Shown one piece after another: positions 7,973 to 17,708 of a stretch of DNA of 64,000 nucleotides. The position numbers and the translations under genes were made by a program. A model generated the notes under the pieces. It was not told the DNA's origin. It searched no databases and saw only the letters and a program-made list of their open reading frames with translations. Numbering within the stretch: the first letter of the stretch is position 1; each line of letters starts with the position of its first letter. Source of the DNA: DAORHV01 sp964513925 (GTDB taxonomy: Bacteria; Patescibacteriota; Gracilibacteria; Peribacterales; Peribacteraceae); NCBI GenBank assembly GCA_964513925.1, contig CAZENR010000002.1, forward strand, positions 47,952-111,951. The letters run 5' to 3'.

Positions 7973-9469
7973 ATGGCTTTGCGCCAAGAACCGGCTCCTT
8001 CAGGATTGGAACGTGCCGTGTGCGCACTGACCGAGCATGCCTCCGATGCATTGGAGCGTTATTGGCAGCCGCGTACGCGTAATCGCGGCCCGCGCACATT
8101 GCCATACACGCCGTTCGATTCGCGAGACCGCATCCGCGAAGTGCTACGCCTTTCCCCGCAGGAAGAGGCGTGTATTGCATCGAGCAATCCGCATCAAGCA
8201 GGCAGTCCCAGGCATGGAACCTATGAGTCGCGCATGCGTACCCATACCCGGCACCAACATCTGGAGACATTCCAAGATCGGCTGGTAGCGCAGAAGTTTT
8301 GCCTCGCAGAATTGCAGCTGCGTCTTCGCGGCATGCTCGATGCGGCGCTTGTCATGGAGAACGGGGAGCATTTCGACGATGTATTGGCTCGTGCGGAAGA
8401 GTATGTGCAAGTAGGCGCCTGCTTGCGAGGCAGGGACGGCCGTACGTATTCGTTGCATCGGTATGCGGAAATGTTTCCGCCACATGCGTACTTGGTGCGT
8501 GAGCACACACTGTCGCTGCCTGCCTTGCGCGCCGCCGTGGACGAAACCGCCGCACGGGCGCACCTGCCTCGGGATGTCATTGCCGATTACGGCGACATGT
8601 GCGAAGAGTTGTACCGGCAGTCCAAGAGCGTGCATGCCTTCCGCCAGCAGCAGCCCAATGATCGAAAGTTGTTTCGGTCATGCTTCGGATTTTTCCCGCA
8701 GGGTCATGTGCAGGTGATCCAGGGAGCCTTATCGCTGCATTTCCGGGTGTGCGCACTTGAGGACTATGCCAAGGCGTATGCAGGCGAGAGAAACGGCAAG
8801 CAGGCTGACAGCGCGCAGCTCAAAAGAGCCGGGCGCATGGGGGGTGCGGCACTGTTCTACGACCGCATACCACGGCCAGTGAGAAATGCTGTCAGCTTGG
8901 AGCAAAACGACGATCAGCAGTTGTTTGTAGGCGAGCGGGTCGGGGTGTTCCGCCATGAGCAAGATCATATTTTCCACCAGTTCTTCCGTGCACCCTGGAT
9001 GCATACGACGTCGCAATTTCCTCGCAGAAGGTACAGTCGTACCGATCCGGATGACATGCGTGGGTTCTACCGTGCTTTGCTGGAGGATGCAGTAGATGTG
9101 TCGCGCACGTTGCGCGTTGTTTCCCGTGCCAAAGATGAGTTATTGGCCAAATTCAATTCCGGGAATTCCTTACCCGAAATTCGCGAGTCCATGTTGGAAC
9201 TGGGGTCGGAGGCGTTATATGACTTTGCTGGCCAAGAGCACGAGGATATTCGTGCGACCGGCGCACTGCGGGCCGCACCGCGGGTTGTGGGGCCGTTGGT
9301 ACGGGACCGTTTGCACGGCACCTATTCCCTTACACTTCAACATGCGTTGCATGCCCTTGGCATGCTGGAACGATCGGGAATTGAGCGGGGCTTCATCTGC
9401 GAATTACTGCGCATCGAGCCCATGGAGAAGTGGCCGCGACTTGCGCGCATGGCGTTGGAGCGGCTATAA
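7973..9469 (+). CDS. Uncharacterised protein with HEXXH motif (possible zinc metallopeptidase)
   Basis: A 498-aa, mostly helical, soluble protein of no recognised family. Residues 328-332 read HEQDH, fitting the HEXXH zincin motif, within the context VFRHEQDHIFHQFF; a third ligand cannot be assigned with confidence. No signal peptide or membrane segment is visible, so any peptidase activity would be cytoplasmic. TACCAT at 7959-7964 ends eight nt before the ATG. The protein-kinase gene follows 54 nt downstream but has its own strong -10 element. The motif may be coincidental. Confidence 0.65.
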   Translation: MALRQEPAPSGLERAVCALTEHASDALERYWQPRTRNRGPRTLPYTPFDSRDRIREVLRLSPQEEACIASSNPHQAGSPRHGTYESRMRTHTRHQHLETFQDRLVAQKFCLAELQLRLRGMLDAALVMENGEHFDDVLARAEEYVQVGACLRGRDGRTYSLHRYAEMFPPHAYLVREHTLSLPALRAAVDETAARAHLPRDVIADYGDMCEELYRQSKSVHAFRQQQPNDRKLFRSCFGFFPQGHVQVIQGALSLHFRVCALEDYAKAYAGERNGKQADSAQLKRAGRMGGAALFYDRIPRPVRNAVSLEQNDDQQLFVGERVGVFRHEQDHIFHQFFRAPWMHTTSQFPRRRYSRTDPDDMRGFYRALLEDAVDVSRTLRVVSRAKDELLAKFNSGNSLPEIRESMLELGSEALYDFAGQEHEDIRATGALRAAPRVVGPLVRDRLHGTYSLTLQHALHALGMLERSGIERGFICELLRIEPMEKWPRLARMALERL

Positions 9470-9509
9470 GGTGCGGGCGCACGAGAGTGCAAAATTGCTA
9501 AAAATATTG

Positions 9510-9515
9510 TATAAT
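9510..9515 (+). promoter_or_regulatory. -10 element of the protein-kinase gene
   Basis: A perfect TATAAT preceded by TG, in a short AT-rich island, ends eight nt before the ATG at 9524. Transcription should start at or within two bases of the initiation codon. Confidence 0.65.
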
Positions 9516-9523
9516 ATATTTCT

Positions 9524-11158
9524 ATGGCGAAATCTACTGATCGCTTGCCCACTCCGGGCGATGACGACATACAGCCGCAGGCAGATATTCCTACAAATCC
9601 CCTTCGACCGAATGTCGATGCGGTGCAGCCTGTGGCGCAACCGGAGGCAGTCCAGCCAGACGGCGAGCCAGAGGCTACGCGGGTTGTGAATTTGCGCGGC
9701 GCAAGGCGCAGAGAGGTAAGTGACTTGCTTCCCACCGACACGGCAGACGCGCAGCACCCCGTGCGTATGGTCAACGTCCATGTTCACCGGTTGGGCCTCA
9801 GCAACATTCCTGCGATTGCCGATATCGATTGCACGCAGTTCGATACTGCTGAGGCGTATGCAGACGCAGTGACGGATCGCCTGCGTCCGTTTGCGTCTTT
9901 GGGTCTGAACATCGACGGCATACGAGCGAATTTGCTCCTTCCCAGTCCCACAGACGCCGAGCCTGTGTGTGTAGTGGTAGATGGGCGCCCATTCCTCTCT
10001 GTAAGCAAGCTGGGGAATGGCGGAAGTGCCAGTACCGAATTGGTTGTCGACCCCTCAAATCCAGCCGAGCTGTTTGTCATGAAGACTATTCATGCCAATG
10101 GCGGTCACATGCTCAACGATACAAGCGAAATACACGCTTTGGCCCGTATTGGCGAATTGGTGGCTTCCAGCGGAGGGACGAGGACTGCTCGCGAGACGGA
10201 GCGTATTGTCATGCGCTACCACGAGGGTCCAACCTTGCATGCCGTGTTGCAGGCGGCACGGGGCAAGGGTTTGCCGCCGCAAATTGCGACATGGATGATG
10301 CTGAACGTCGCTCGAGAGCTGTCCCGCACGCAGAATATGTGGCATTTGGACATCAAGGGGGGCAACATCATTGTTACGCCCAGTGGCAACGCGAAACTGG
10401 TGGACTGGGGAGCTGCACAGATCGTTCGACCCGGAGAAACTCGCGTCACGCCCACGATTTTGCAGGCAACGCTTCCCATGAGTGCGCCGGAAACCAATGC
10501 GGACTCACCGTCGTACACCGCGTACTCCGATGTCTACACCTTGCTGCTTTTGGCGTACGAATTGCTGTCGGGGGAACCGGCGGTACCAGACCACGTGGAT
10601 GCGCCCGGCATGAGCATCGAGCTGCGCATGAGGAGGTTTTTTGAGCACAAAGCCAAGTACGATCCACATGGCGAAGGCATCGGCATTCTGCGGCACCTCA
10701 ACACCGAGCGTCGCGGCGGCGAAGACAGGCGCACCAACTTGGAGCGAATCACCGACTGGAACGACCCCAGCCGCCCAAGCGTTTCCGATGCCGGCGCAAA
10801 GATGCGCGAGCTCTTTGCCGGTGCATTGCAGACACAACCGGAACAACGCACACCCCTTCCGCAAATCATCCAAGGTCTGGAACGTATTTGTAAGCAGCTG
10901 GGAGTGGATAGCGATCACGGGCCTGTCATAGGAGATCTCGTGCGAGACACAACGAAGCCTCTGCCTGCCCAAGTATCTGCAGATGCAATGTATGCCGCGC
11001 TTACCCAACACAATCCATCGTTAGAACGTGTCGAGCTACCCGTAGATGCACAGCAGAATCTCGCCGATGTTCAAACTTCCGGGAAATCTGGCTGGTCGGT
11101 TGCCGGCACGCTTAGGTCGATAGGCGATTTTCTTCGCAATCTGAAGCGAAAAAAGTAG
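9524..11158 (+). CDS. Eukaryotic-like Ser/Thr protein kinase
   Basis: A 544-aa protein with a disordered Pro-rich N-terminus (about 70 residues), an unassigned region, and a protein-kinase domain at roughly 150-460. Visible catalytic features are K187 (VMKTI), the catalytic loop H274-L-D276 with K278 and N281, D294-W-G296 in place of the usual DFG, and an APE-like SAPET segment. The first domain could be regulatory. No transmembrane helix is seen, unlike PASTA kinases, so it is probably cytoplasmic. The C-terminus ends in a basic segment (NLKRKK). Substrates are unknown; the adjacent HEXXH protein is a candidate only by position. Confidence 0.85.
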   Translation: MAKSTDRLPTPGDDDIQPQADIPTNPLRPNVDAVQPVAQPEAVQPDGEPEATRVVNLRGARRREVSDLLPTDTADAQHPVRMVNVHVHRLGLSNIPAIADIDCTQFDTAEAYADAVTDRLRPFASLGLNIDGIRANLLLPSPTDAEPVCVVVDGRPFLSVSKLGNGGSASTELVVDPSNPAELFVMKTIHANGGHMLNDTSEIHALARIGELVASSGGTRTARETERIVMRYHEGPTLHAVLQAARGKGLPPQIATWMMLNVARELSRTQNMWHLDIKGGNIIVTPSGNAKLVDWGAAQIVRPGETRVTPTILQATLPMSAPETNADSPSYTAYSDVYTLLLLAYELLSGEPAVPDHVDAPGMSIELRMRRFFEHKAKYDPHGEGIGILRHLNTERRGGEDRRTNLERITDWNDPSRPSVSDAGAKMRELFAGALQTQPEQRTPLPQIIQGLERICKQLGVDSDHGPVIGDLVRDTTKPLPAQVSADAMYAALTQHNPSLERVELPVDAQQNLADVQTSGKSGWSVAGTLRSIGDFLRNLKRKK

Positions 11159-11175
11159 TATCGGAGTACGAATGT

Positions 11176-11203
11176 TTGACAGGAGTGAAGCGGTTCGTAG
11201 AAT
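11176..11203 (+). promoter_or_regulatory. Sigma70-type promoter for the 11347 operon
   Basis: TTGACA at 11176-11181, a 16-nt spacer, and TAGAAT at 11198-11203. Transcription from about 11210 gives a leader of roughly 137 nt before the CDS at 11347. That leader contains a possible 24-codon ORF and a large hairpin. Confidence 0.65.
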
Positions 11204-11213
11204 GCGCCTGTTC

Positions 11214-11288
11214 ATGACGCAGCGTCGTTCTATTCTCTTGGGCCTCCTTCTCCTCTCGCTTACTGCGGGAAGGAAGCTGGCTGCGTAA
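11214..11288 (+). CDS. Possible leader micro-ORF, 24 aa, hydrophobic
   Basis: An ATG ten nt after the TAGAAT box opens a 24-codon frame. The product has an N-terminal QRR followed by an SILLGLLLLSL hydrophobic core, like a signal peptide or small membrane peptide. The stop lies inside the leader hairpin at 11263-11326, an arrangement that could allow translation-dependent attenuation. It could equally be a chance ORF; comparison with relatives would decide. Confidence 0.3.
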   Translation: MTQRRSILLGLLLLSLTAGRKLAA

Positions 11289-11326
11289 ACGGAATACTCC
11301 GGAAAGCAGAGCGTCCTTCCCCCGCA
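11263..11326 (+). promoter_or_regulatory. Leader hairpin upstream of the CxxCxxCC protein gene
   Basis: CTGCGGGAAGGA at 11263-11274 can pair with TCCTTCCCCCGCAG at 11313-11326, leaving two extra C residues. A run of six T follows a few bases later. It may be an attenuator or a protein-binding leader. Confidence 0.45.
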
Positions 11327-11346
11327 GAAGGATTATTTTTTGAAAC

Positions 11347-12033
11347 ATGTCTTCCACGCTCTCGCTCCCCGTCATCGGCACCGTTGATCACGCAAATCCA
11401 GCTGACCGCCTAGAGTCATGCAAGTCTGGCGGTTGCGGTAATTGCGGCTTGTGCTGCACAACCATGGAAACGGTTGTGCCAAGCGTGTTGGGCGAGATCG
11501 ATTCCGCGCCAGTACTCAAGCCTGCGGGCATGATTTGCCCGCAACTGGTGCGTGCATCGCGTGACCGTTACCTGTGTGCGCTGTACGGCCATGTACAGGC
11601 GGGCGACAGCCGTCTGCGGGATTGTGCCAACTGGTCTGGCGAAGGCAACGGGTTCCTGCAGCTTGCCGTTAGTACCGAAGCGTGGATCAATCATCCGCCC
11701 GATGTGCGTGCAGTACAGATGATCACGCATTTGACCCGAGTAGGTGTGTTAAGCGGCTTCGGCCGTAACCTGGATGCACAGGAAGGACTGGATGTCGCGC
11801 GCCACTACCTGTGCAATATCGGAAGCTGTCCTACCGAAGTATTCCGCTTGTTGGGCATCGATGCTGCGTTCCGAACCATGTTTCACGGAGAATCCCCCGC
11901 ATACTTCGCATTCGACCGCGAGCTGTGGGAGCGCTCTCCCAATTTGTACCATCAATTCTTCCGCGAGTGCGTCTGGAATGGCGTCGGCCCGTATGCCCGT
12001 CACCAGCGCCAGCTGGAATCGGTTGGCCCATAA
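11347..12033 (+). CDS. Cys-cluster protein (CxxCxxCC type, YkgJ-like)
   Basis: A 228-aa cytoplasmic protein. C25, C30, C33, C36 and C37 form a CxxCxxCC cluster, and later Cys residues occur near ICPQL, YLCALYG and RDCANW. This arrangement resembles the YkgJ/Fe-S oxidoreductase-like family described as zinc- or iron-chelating. The last 100 residues (HYLCNIGSC onward) are an extra region I do not recognise. It is the first gene of a likely operon with two small ORFs downstream, behind a 137-nt leader. Confidence 0.65.
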   Translation: MSSTLSLPVIGTVDHANPADRLESCKSGGCGNCGLCCTTMETVVPSVLGEIDSAPVLKPAGMICPQLVRASRDRYLCALYGHVQAGDSRLRDCANWSGEGNGFLQLAVSTEAWINHPPDVRAVQMITHLTRVGVLSGFGRNLDAQEGLDVARHYLCNIGSCPTEVFRLLGIDAAFRTMFHGESPAYFAFDRELWERSPNLYHQFFRECVWNGVGPYARHQRQLESVGP

Positions 12034-12074
12034 CGCCGACTCCTCTTTTCTATCTCACTTTTCCTTCTCATTCC

Positions 12075-12290
12075 ATGTCACCATCCATTGAAGCCATTCA
12101 AGCCGTTGAAGCCCGCGTCAATCGCGATGCCACGTTCCAGACGGCAGTCATTGCAGTCGTTACCGGCATGCGCCGAGGCGAAGGCGGTATTGCCACGCGC
12201 ATGGCTGCCACCTGCAACTGTTCTCCTGGCGAGCTGCAAGATGCAGCACAGGTATTCATGTTCTTAACAACCCGTCCTACAGAAGAGTAA
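12075..12290 (+). CDS. Small hypothetical protein, 71 aa
   Basis: A 71-aa protein with a helix-rich N-terminal half and a GMRRGEGGIATRMAATCNCS middle. No family recognised. The start at 12075 is preceded by a 40-nt pyrimidine-rich tract (12034-12074) rather than a Shine-Dalgarno sequence, as for other internal operon genes here. It lies 41 nt after the Cys-cluster gene. Confidence 0.55.
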   Translation: MSPSIEAIQAVEARVNRDATFQTAVIAVVTGMRRGEGGIATRMAATCNCSPGELQDAAQVFMFLTTRPTEE

Positions 12291-12325
12291 TCCCTTCATC
12301 CTTTCCATCTCTTTCCTTCATCACC

Positions 12326-12517
12326 ATGAAAACCGTACATGCTCCAGATCCATCCAAAGTTGCCATCGTAGAAGCCGAGTGTAAGCGCGAAGGTCCCGAC
12401 GGCGTGCGCGTAACATTCGGCGGCAGAGCCGAGTTTGCCGATGCAATGCGCTTCGTGCTGAGTCAGGTCGAATCCAAGGCAGATGCTCCGACACCAGTCG
12501 TCGAACCCACGGAATAA
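12326..12517 (+). CDS. Small hypothetical protein, 63 aa
   Basis: A 63-aa acidic protein; the middle (VTFGGRAEFADAMRFVLSQVE) could form a small alpha/beta fold and the C-terminus is Pro-rich. It lies 35 nt after the 71-aa ORF with an almost pure C/T tract at 12290-12325 before the ATG. The shared spacing and leader type suggest co-transcription with the two preceding genes. No function can be assigned. Confidence 0.5.
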   Translation: MKTVHAPDPSKVAIVEAECKREGPDGVRVTFGGRAEFADAMRFVLSQVESKADAPTPVVEPTE

Positions 12518-12542
12518 TGTATCATCCCAATGAATGGGCGAC

Positions 12543-13349
12543 CTACTTCTTCTTGGTCGCCTTTTTCTTGGTGGCAGGCTTCTTTTTTGCTTCTGCAATG
12601 GCCGCAGGCTTTACAATTCCTTCCACTGCCTCGCGGAAGTCGACAAGGATCTTCTTGGCAACCGGCGAACTCTTCATGCGCTCGGGGTGCCACTGTACAA
12701 GCAAAATGTAGCTATCTTTGTCATCGGCATGTTCCAATGCCTCCACAATGTCGGTGGAACCCTCCTTACCCGTTGCGGCAACACGCAAGCCCTTGGCAAT
12801 GTGTTTCGGGTCCACTGCCTGGTGGTGTGCGCTGTTCACGTCGACGGTCGGTTGTTTAAAAAGTGTTGCCAGTCGCGTAGATGGCTTGAATGTCACTTTA
12901 TGTACCTGATCCTTGTTCTTGGCGAGCCTGCGGTGGCCATCGCCAATATGCTGGCGGATTTTGCCGCCCATTTTCGCGTTCACAAACTGAATGCCGCGGC
13001 AAATGCCCAGTATTGGCACGCGCTTGGGGTGCAGCAAATCAAAGAGCATGGCCTCGAACTGGTCGCGGGGTACGTTGGGGTTGCCGGTGTGTTGCGAGCG
13101 CTCTTCGCCGTAGAACTTGGGGTCTACGTCGACGCCGCCGGTATACACCAAGCCGGCAACTTCACCCGCCTCTGTCGCACGCAGTACTTTTTTGCGGTAG
13201 CTGGGGTCGACGGGCCAAATCTCGTATCCCTTAAACTCGGTCTTTAGCCAATCGACATAATTGTCGCAGGCAACGGCCTGACGACGTTTGTCTTTACCGT
13301 TATCCGTCTTGGAAACGGAGACAACGATCTTTTTCTTTGGAGAGGTCAT
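12543..13349 (-). CDS. Class I glutamine amidotransferase (gamma-Glu-GABA hydrolase-like, peptidase C26)
   Basis: A 268-aa hydrolase-type glutamine amidotransferase. The nucleophile is C117 in GICRGIQF, and the catalytic His-Glu pair is in QWHPERM. An AHHQAVD segment is also typical of the PuuD family, which removes gamma-glutamyl groups. The last 20 residues are a Lys/Ala tail (KKPATKKKATKKK) not found in PuuD, perhaps for nucleic-acid binding. TATACT on the minus strand at 13360-13365, ten nt upstream, supports the start at 13349 over a longer frame. Confidence 0.85.
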   Translation of the reverse strand: MTSPKKKIVVSVSKTDNGKDKRRQAVACDNYVDWLKTEFKGYEIWPVDPSYRKKVLRATEAGEVAGLVYTGGVDVDPKFYGEERSQHTGNPNVPRDQFEAMLFDLLHPKRVPILGICRGIQFVNAKMGGKIRQHIGDGHRRLAKNKDQVHKVTFKPSTRLATLFKQPTVDVNSAHHQAVDPKHIAKGLRVAATGKEGSTDIVEALEHADDKDSYILLVQWHPERMKSSPVAKKILVDFREAVEGIVKPAAIAEAKKKPATKKKATKKK

Positions 13350-13459
13350 AACGCGCCGAAGTATACAGAAGACGGGGCGACTTTTTTTATATTGCAAAAC
13401 TATTCTATTTACATGTCAAACGAAGTGACAGTCACAAGCGCCCTGCGTACACTGCGCTC

Positions 13460-13975
13460 ATGTCTTTCCATGCACTCACTCCGGGCAAGAACGCCCCCTC
13501 CATCGTGAACGTCGTTGTCGAAATTCCAAGCGGCTCTCAGAATAAATACGAGCTGGATCACGAGACTGGCATCGTCAAACTCGATCGCGTGTTGTTTTCT
13601 CCCATGTTCTATCCAGCAGATTACGGGTACATACCCGGCACACTGGGCGATGACGGCGATCCGCTGGATGCATTGGTACTGGTGACGAACGCCACGTTCC
13701 CCGGAACGCTCATCGAGGCGCGTGTGCTTGGATACCTCGGCATGATCGATGGCGGACAAGGTGATGAGAAGTTGCTGTGCGTGCCGACTTGCGATCCACG
13801 CTTCAAGCATGTGAACTCGATCAAAGACGTTTCCCCGCATCTGTTGGACGAAATCGCACACTTCTTCCGTACCTATAAGGATTTGGAGAAGAAGAAGGTG
13901 GAGATTCAAGATTGGCACGATGCCAAGGCCGCCTACGCAGTCGTAGAGAAGGCGGTGAAGAATGCGAAGAGGTAA
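13460..13975 (+). CDS. ppa: Inorganic pyrophosphatase
   Basis: Soluble family I pyrophosphatase, 171 aa, which hydrolyses PPi and drives biosynthetic reactions. The signature segments are IPSGSQNKYELD, PADYGYIPGTLGDDGDPLDALVL (metal-binding Asp cluster) and the later DDEKLL-type region, here QGDEKLLCVP. TACACT at 13448-13453 is exactly six nt before the ATG, so the transcript should be leaderless. It is divergent from the amidotransferase gene and convergent with the ATP synthase operon. Confidence 0.95.
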   Translation: MSFHALTPGKNAPSIVNVVVEIPSGSQNKYELDHETGIVKLDRVLFSPMFYPADYGYIPGTLGDDGDPLDALVLVTNATFPGTLIEARVLGYLGMIDGGQGDEKLLCVPTCDPRFKHVNSIKDVSPHLLDEIAHFFRTYKDLEKKKVEIQDWHDAKAAYAVVEKAVKNAKR

Positions 13976-13995
13976 TAATTGCCGCCTCTTTGCTG

Positions 13996-14931
13996 CTAAT
14001 CCAGCGCCGCTTTCGCAGCCGACAACTCCGCTAGCTCTGCCGTAATGTTTGCCTGCCGTGTTTGGTTGTAGGTCATGGTCAAGTCTCCCAGCAGGTCGTT
14101 TGCGGCATCGCTCGCGTTGCGCATGGCCACCATGCGTGCGGAATGCTCCGATGCCACCGATTCCAACACAGCCTGGAAAATTTGGGTCTTGGTCAGCTTG
14201 GGTAACACGATATCCAGCACTTCGGTGGCAGTGGGTTCGAAGATGTATTCCTGCACTTTGCCCATGTCCATGTGGTGCATGGACTGCTCTTCTTTGGTTT
14301 TTCGCCGCTGTTCCTGCAATGACGACAGTACATCGCGCACCTCGCTGGGTGAGAAGGGGAGCAGCACTTTCACGGCGGGCTGCTGGATGACCGGCGAAAT
14401 GAAATCGGTATACGCCAGCACCACGTGGTCGTAGGTGTTCTTCTGGAACTCGTCGATCGCAAGTTCTGCAATCGGCAGCACGTCTTTTATCGTGGGGTGA
14501 TTGGAGAGTGCTGGGAACGTGGCAATGACGTTATGCTTGTTGCGCGTGAGCATTTGGTGGCCTTTGCGTCCGACGGTAATGAATTCTATCCGCTCGAACG
14601 ACTTCAGTGCCTGCAGCCCGGAAATGTAGCGCTGTAACGAGCGCATGAGCTGAATGTTCATACTGCCGCACAAACCGCGGTCGGATGTGAAGACGATTGC
14701 CAGCACGCGCTTTACTTTGCGTTGTAGCAAAAAGGGGTGACCCTGGGCATGGCTACGTCCAACCGAGAGCAGAATGTCCCACGCGTGCAAGGCGTACTGC
14801 CGCAGCGATTGCGCGTGTTGCACTGCGCGGCGCATTTTGGATGCGGCCACCAATTCCATAGCCTTGGTGACCTGGCGCGTCGATTTGATCGCCTTCATCT
14901 TCCGCTGGATGTCTCGCAAGCTGCGTGCCAT
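13996..14931 (-). CDS. atpG: ATP synthase gamma subunit
   Basis: Central rotor stalk of F1, 311 aa. The N-terminal coiled-coil (SLRDIQRKMKAIKSTRQVTKAMELVAASKM) and C-terminal (ASDAANDLLGDLTMTYNQTRQANIT) signatures are both present, with the GLCGSMN motif in between. It is the last gene of the operon, seven nt after atpA. The middle is slightly longer than in typical 285-290-aa gammas. Confidence 0.97.
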   Translation of the reverse strand: MARSLRDIQRKMKAIKSTRQVTKAMELVAASKMRRAVQHAQSLRQYALHAWDILLSVGRSHAQGHPFLLQRKVKRVLAIVFTSDRGLCGSMNIQLMRSLQRYISGLQALKSFERIEFITVGRKGHQMLTRNKHNVIATFPALSNHPTIKDVLPIAELAIDEFQKNTYDHVVLAYTDFISPVIQQPAVKVLLPFSPSEVRDVLSSLQEQRRKTKEEQSMHHMDMGKVQEYIFEPTATEVLDIVLPKLTKTQIFQAVLESVASEHSARMVAMRNASDAANDLLGDLTMTYNQTRQANITAELAELSAAKAALD

Positions 14932-14937
14932 GAGGGC

Positions 14938-16458
<1,521 letters not shown>

Positions 16459-16481
16459 GGGAGAAAGGGGAGGACGAATGA

Positions 16482-16886
16482 TTACTCGAGTGGTTCGAGG
16501 CAGGTTTGCAACAACTCGCGCAGCGCACCTTGTACGCTGCAGTCGATACGGCGGTGGTCGATAAGCAACACGGCGCCGCCGATGAGATTGGGTTCGATGC
16601 GCTCGTCGATGCGAACGTTTTGTTTGCCAGAGGATTTGGATACCAGCTTGCCCACATGCTCGGATTTGACGGTACGAGTATTTGGGACAATCAGCAGGCC
16701 CGATGCCTGCTCGCCTCGCCTCCGCATTTCCTGTTCAACAAGTTTCAGGAAGCTGCGCTTGGCATATCCGGGGGAAGTGCTGCGCAGCAGCTCCAGCGCA
16801 ACCGCACACGCTTGGTCCACCGACGATGGATCGGCTTCAGCTTGGTCTACAAGCGCTCGTGCGATTTGGGCAGGTTTGGTCCTCAT
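16482..16886 (-). CDS. atpH: ATP synthase delta subunit (short)
   Basis: A 134-aa protein in the atpH position, overlapping atpF by ATGA. The C-terminal half (NVRIDERIEPNLIGGAVLLIDHRRIDCSVQGALRELL) matches the OSCP/delta C-terminal domain. Typical delta subunits have about 175-180 residues, so the N-terminal helical domain is shortened. The role is to join the peripheral stalk to F1. Its presence distinguishes this operon from N-ATPases, which lack delta. Confidence 0.85.
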   Translation of the reverse strand: MRTKPAQIARALVDQAEADPSSVDQACAVALELLRSTSPGYAKRSFLKLVEQEMRRRGEQASGLLIVPNTRTVKSEHVGKLVSKSSGKQNVRIDERIEPNLIGGAVLLIDHRRIDCSVQGALRELLQTCLEPLE

Positions 16887-17392
16887 GCCAAAAGCGAAGG
16901 TAATTGCTGCTGCAATTCCTGTTCGAACTGCTGCTGGTCTTCCTTGGAGAATTCGCGACGCAGGATTTTCTCCGCCGATTGCACGATAGCGTGCGCCAAT
17001 TTGTGCTGGATGTCGTGCATCATTTTAATGCGTTCGTTTTCCAGCTGTTGCATGCCCTTGGTAACCAATTGCTTGGAGTGGGCACGGGCTTCCTTCTCGA
17101 TTTCCTGACGAATGGCTTCGGCTTCGGTTTTGGCTCGCTCAAGGAGCTGGCCAGCTTCGGTATCTGCCTTGCGCAATACATCGGCTCGTTCTTTGTCGAG
17201 CAGTTCTTTGCGCTTGGTGATTTCCCGGGCGTCTTCCAGCGATTTCTCAATTGCTGCTCGGCGCTGATCCACAAGCTTGAGCACCGGCTTGTAGACAAAA
17301 CGCGTCAGCACGAAGATGAGAATGCCGAAGTTCACGACTTGCGCCAAAAGCGCATACCAGTCGATGCCGAGGGCGTGAACAAGTTCCGTCAT
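16883..17392 (-). CDS. atpF: ATP synthase b subunit
   Basis: Peripheral-stalk subunit, 169 aa. One N-terminal transmembrane helix (ALLAQVVNFGILIFVLTRFVY) is followed by a long charged, coiled-coil helix reaching the C-terminus. The length is typical. The stop overlaps the atpH start. A purine run on the plus strand at 17393-17416 means the mRNA has a C/T-rich tract before the ATG. Confidence 0.95.
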   Translation of the reverse strand: MTELVHALGIDWYALLAQVVNFGILIFVLTRFVYKPVLKLVDQRRAAIEKSLEDAREITKRKELLDKERADVLRKADTEAGQLLERAKTEAEAIRQEIEKEARAHSKQLVTKGMQQLENERIKMMHDIQHKLAHAIVQSAEKILRREFSKEDQQQFEQELQQQLPSLLA

Positions 17393-17420
17393 ACGATCGG
17401 AGGGAAGAGGAGGAGGTGGA

Positions 17421-17678
17421 TTAGACGAACTTCATGATGAGCGCGATGACCAAGCCGTAAATGGCGATGGCTTCGGCGAAGGCGATGGACAAGATCGCGA
17501 AGGTTTGAATGCGAGCGCCGGCTTCCGGGTTGCGGCCGATGGCTTCAACTGCCTTGGCTCCAATGAAGCCGATGGCAATGGCGGGGCCAAGCGAACCGAA
17601 ACCGATGGTGATGGCAACCGGGAGGTTCTTGTCGCCAAGCAGACTGATTGCAGTGCCGGCGGCTGATGGGGCGTCCAT
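17421..17678 (-). CDS. atpE: ATP synthase c subunit
   Basis: Rotor-ring proteolipid, 85 aa, two helices joined by the RNPEA loop. The ion-binding Glu is in AFAEAIAIYGLVIAL of helix 2. The Gln of helix 1 and the Ser/Thr after the Glu that mark Na+-type rings are Ile, Ala and Ile here, which points to proton coupling. That is inference from residue comparison. A C/T tract at 17679-17699 precedes the ATG. Confidence 0.96.
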   Translation of the reverse strand: MDAPSAAGTAISLLGDKNLPVAITIGFGSLGPAIAIGFIGAKAVEAIGRNPEAGARIQTFAILSIAFAEAIAIYGLVIALIMKFV

Positions 17679-17708
17679 AAAGAGAATAGGGGAAGAGGAA
17701 TGAGGAAA

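Noticed and set aside
17421..17678. Na+-specific c-ring
   Set aside because: The Gln and Ser/Thr ligands of Na+-type c subunits are replaced by Ile and Ala.
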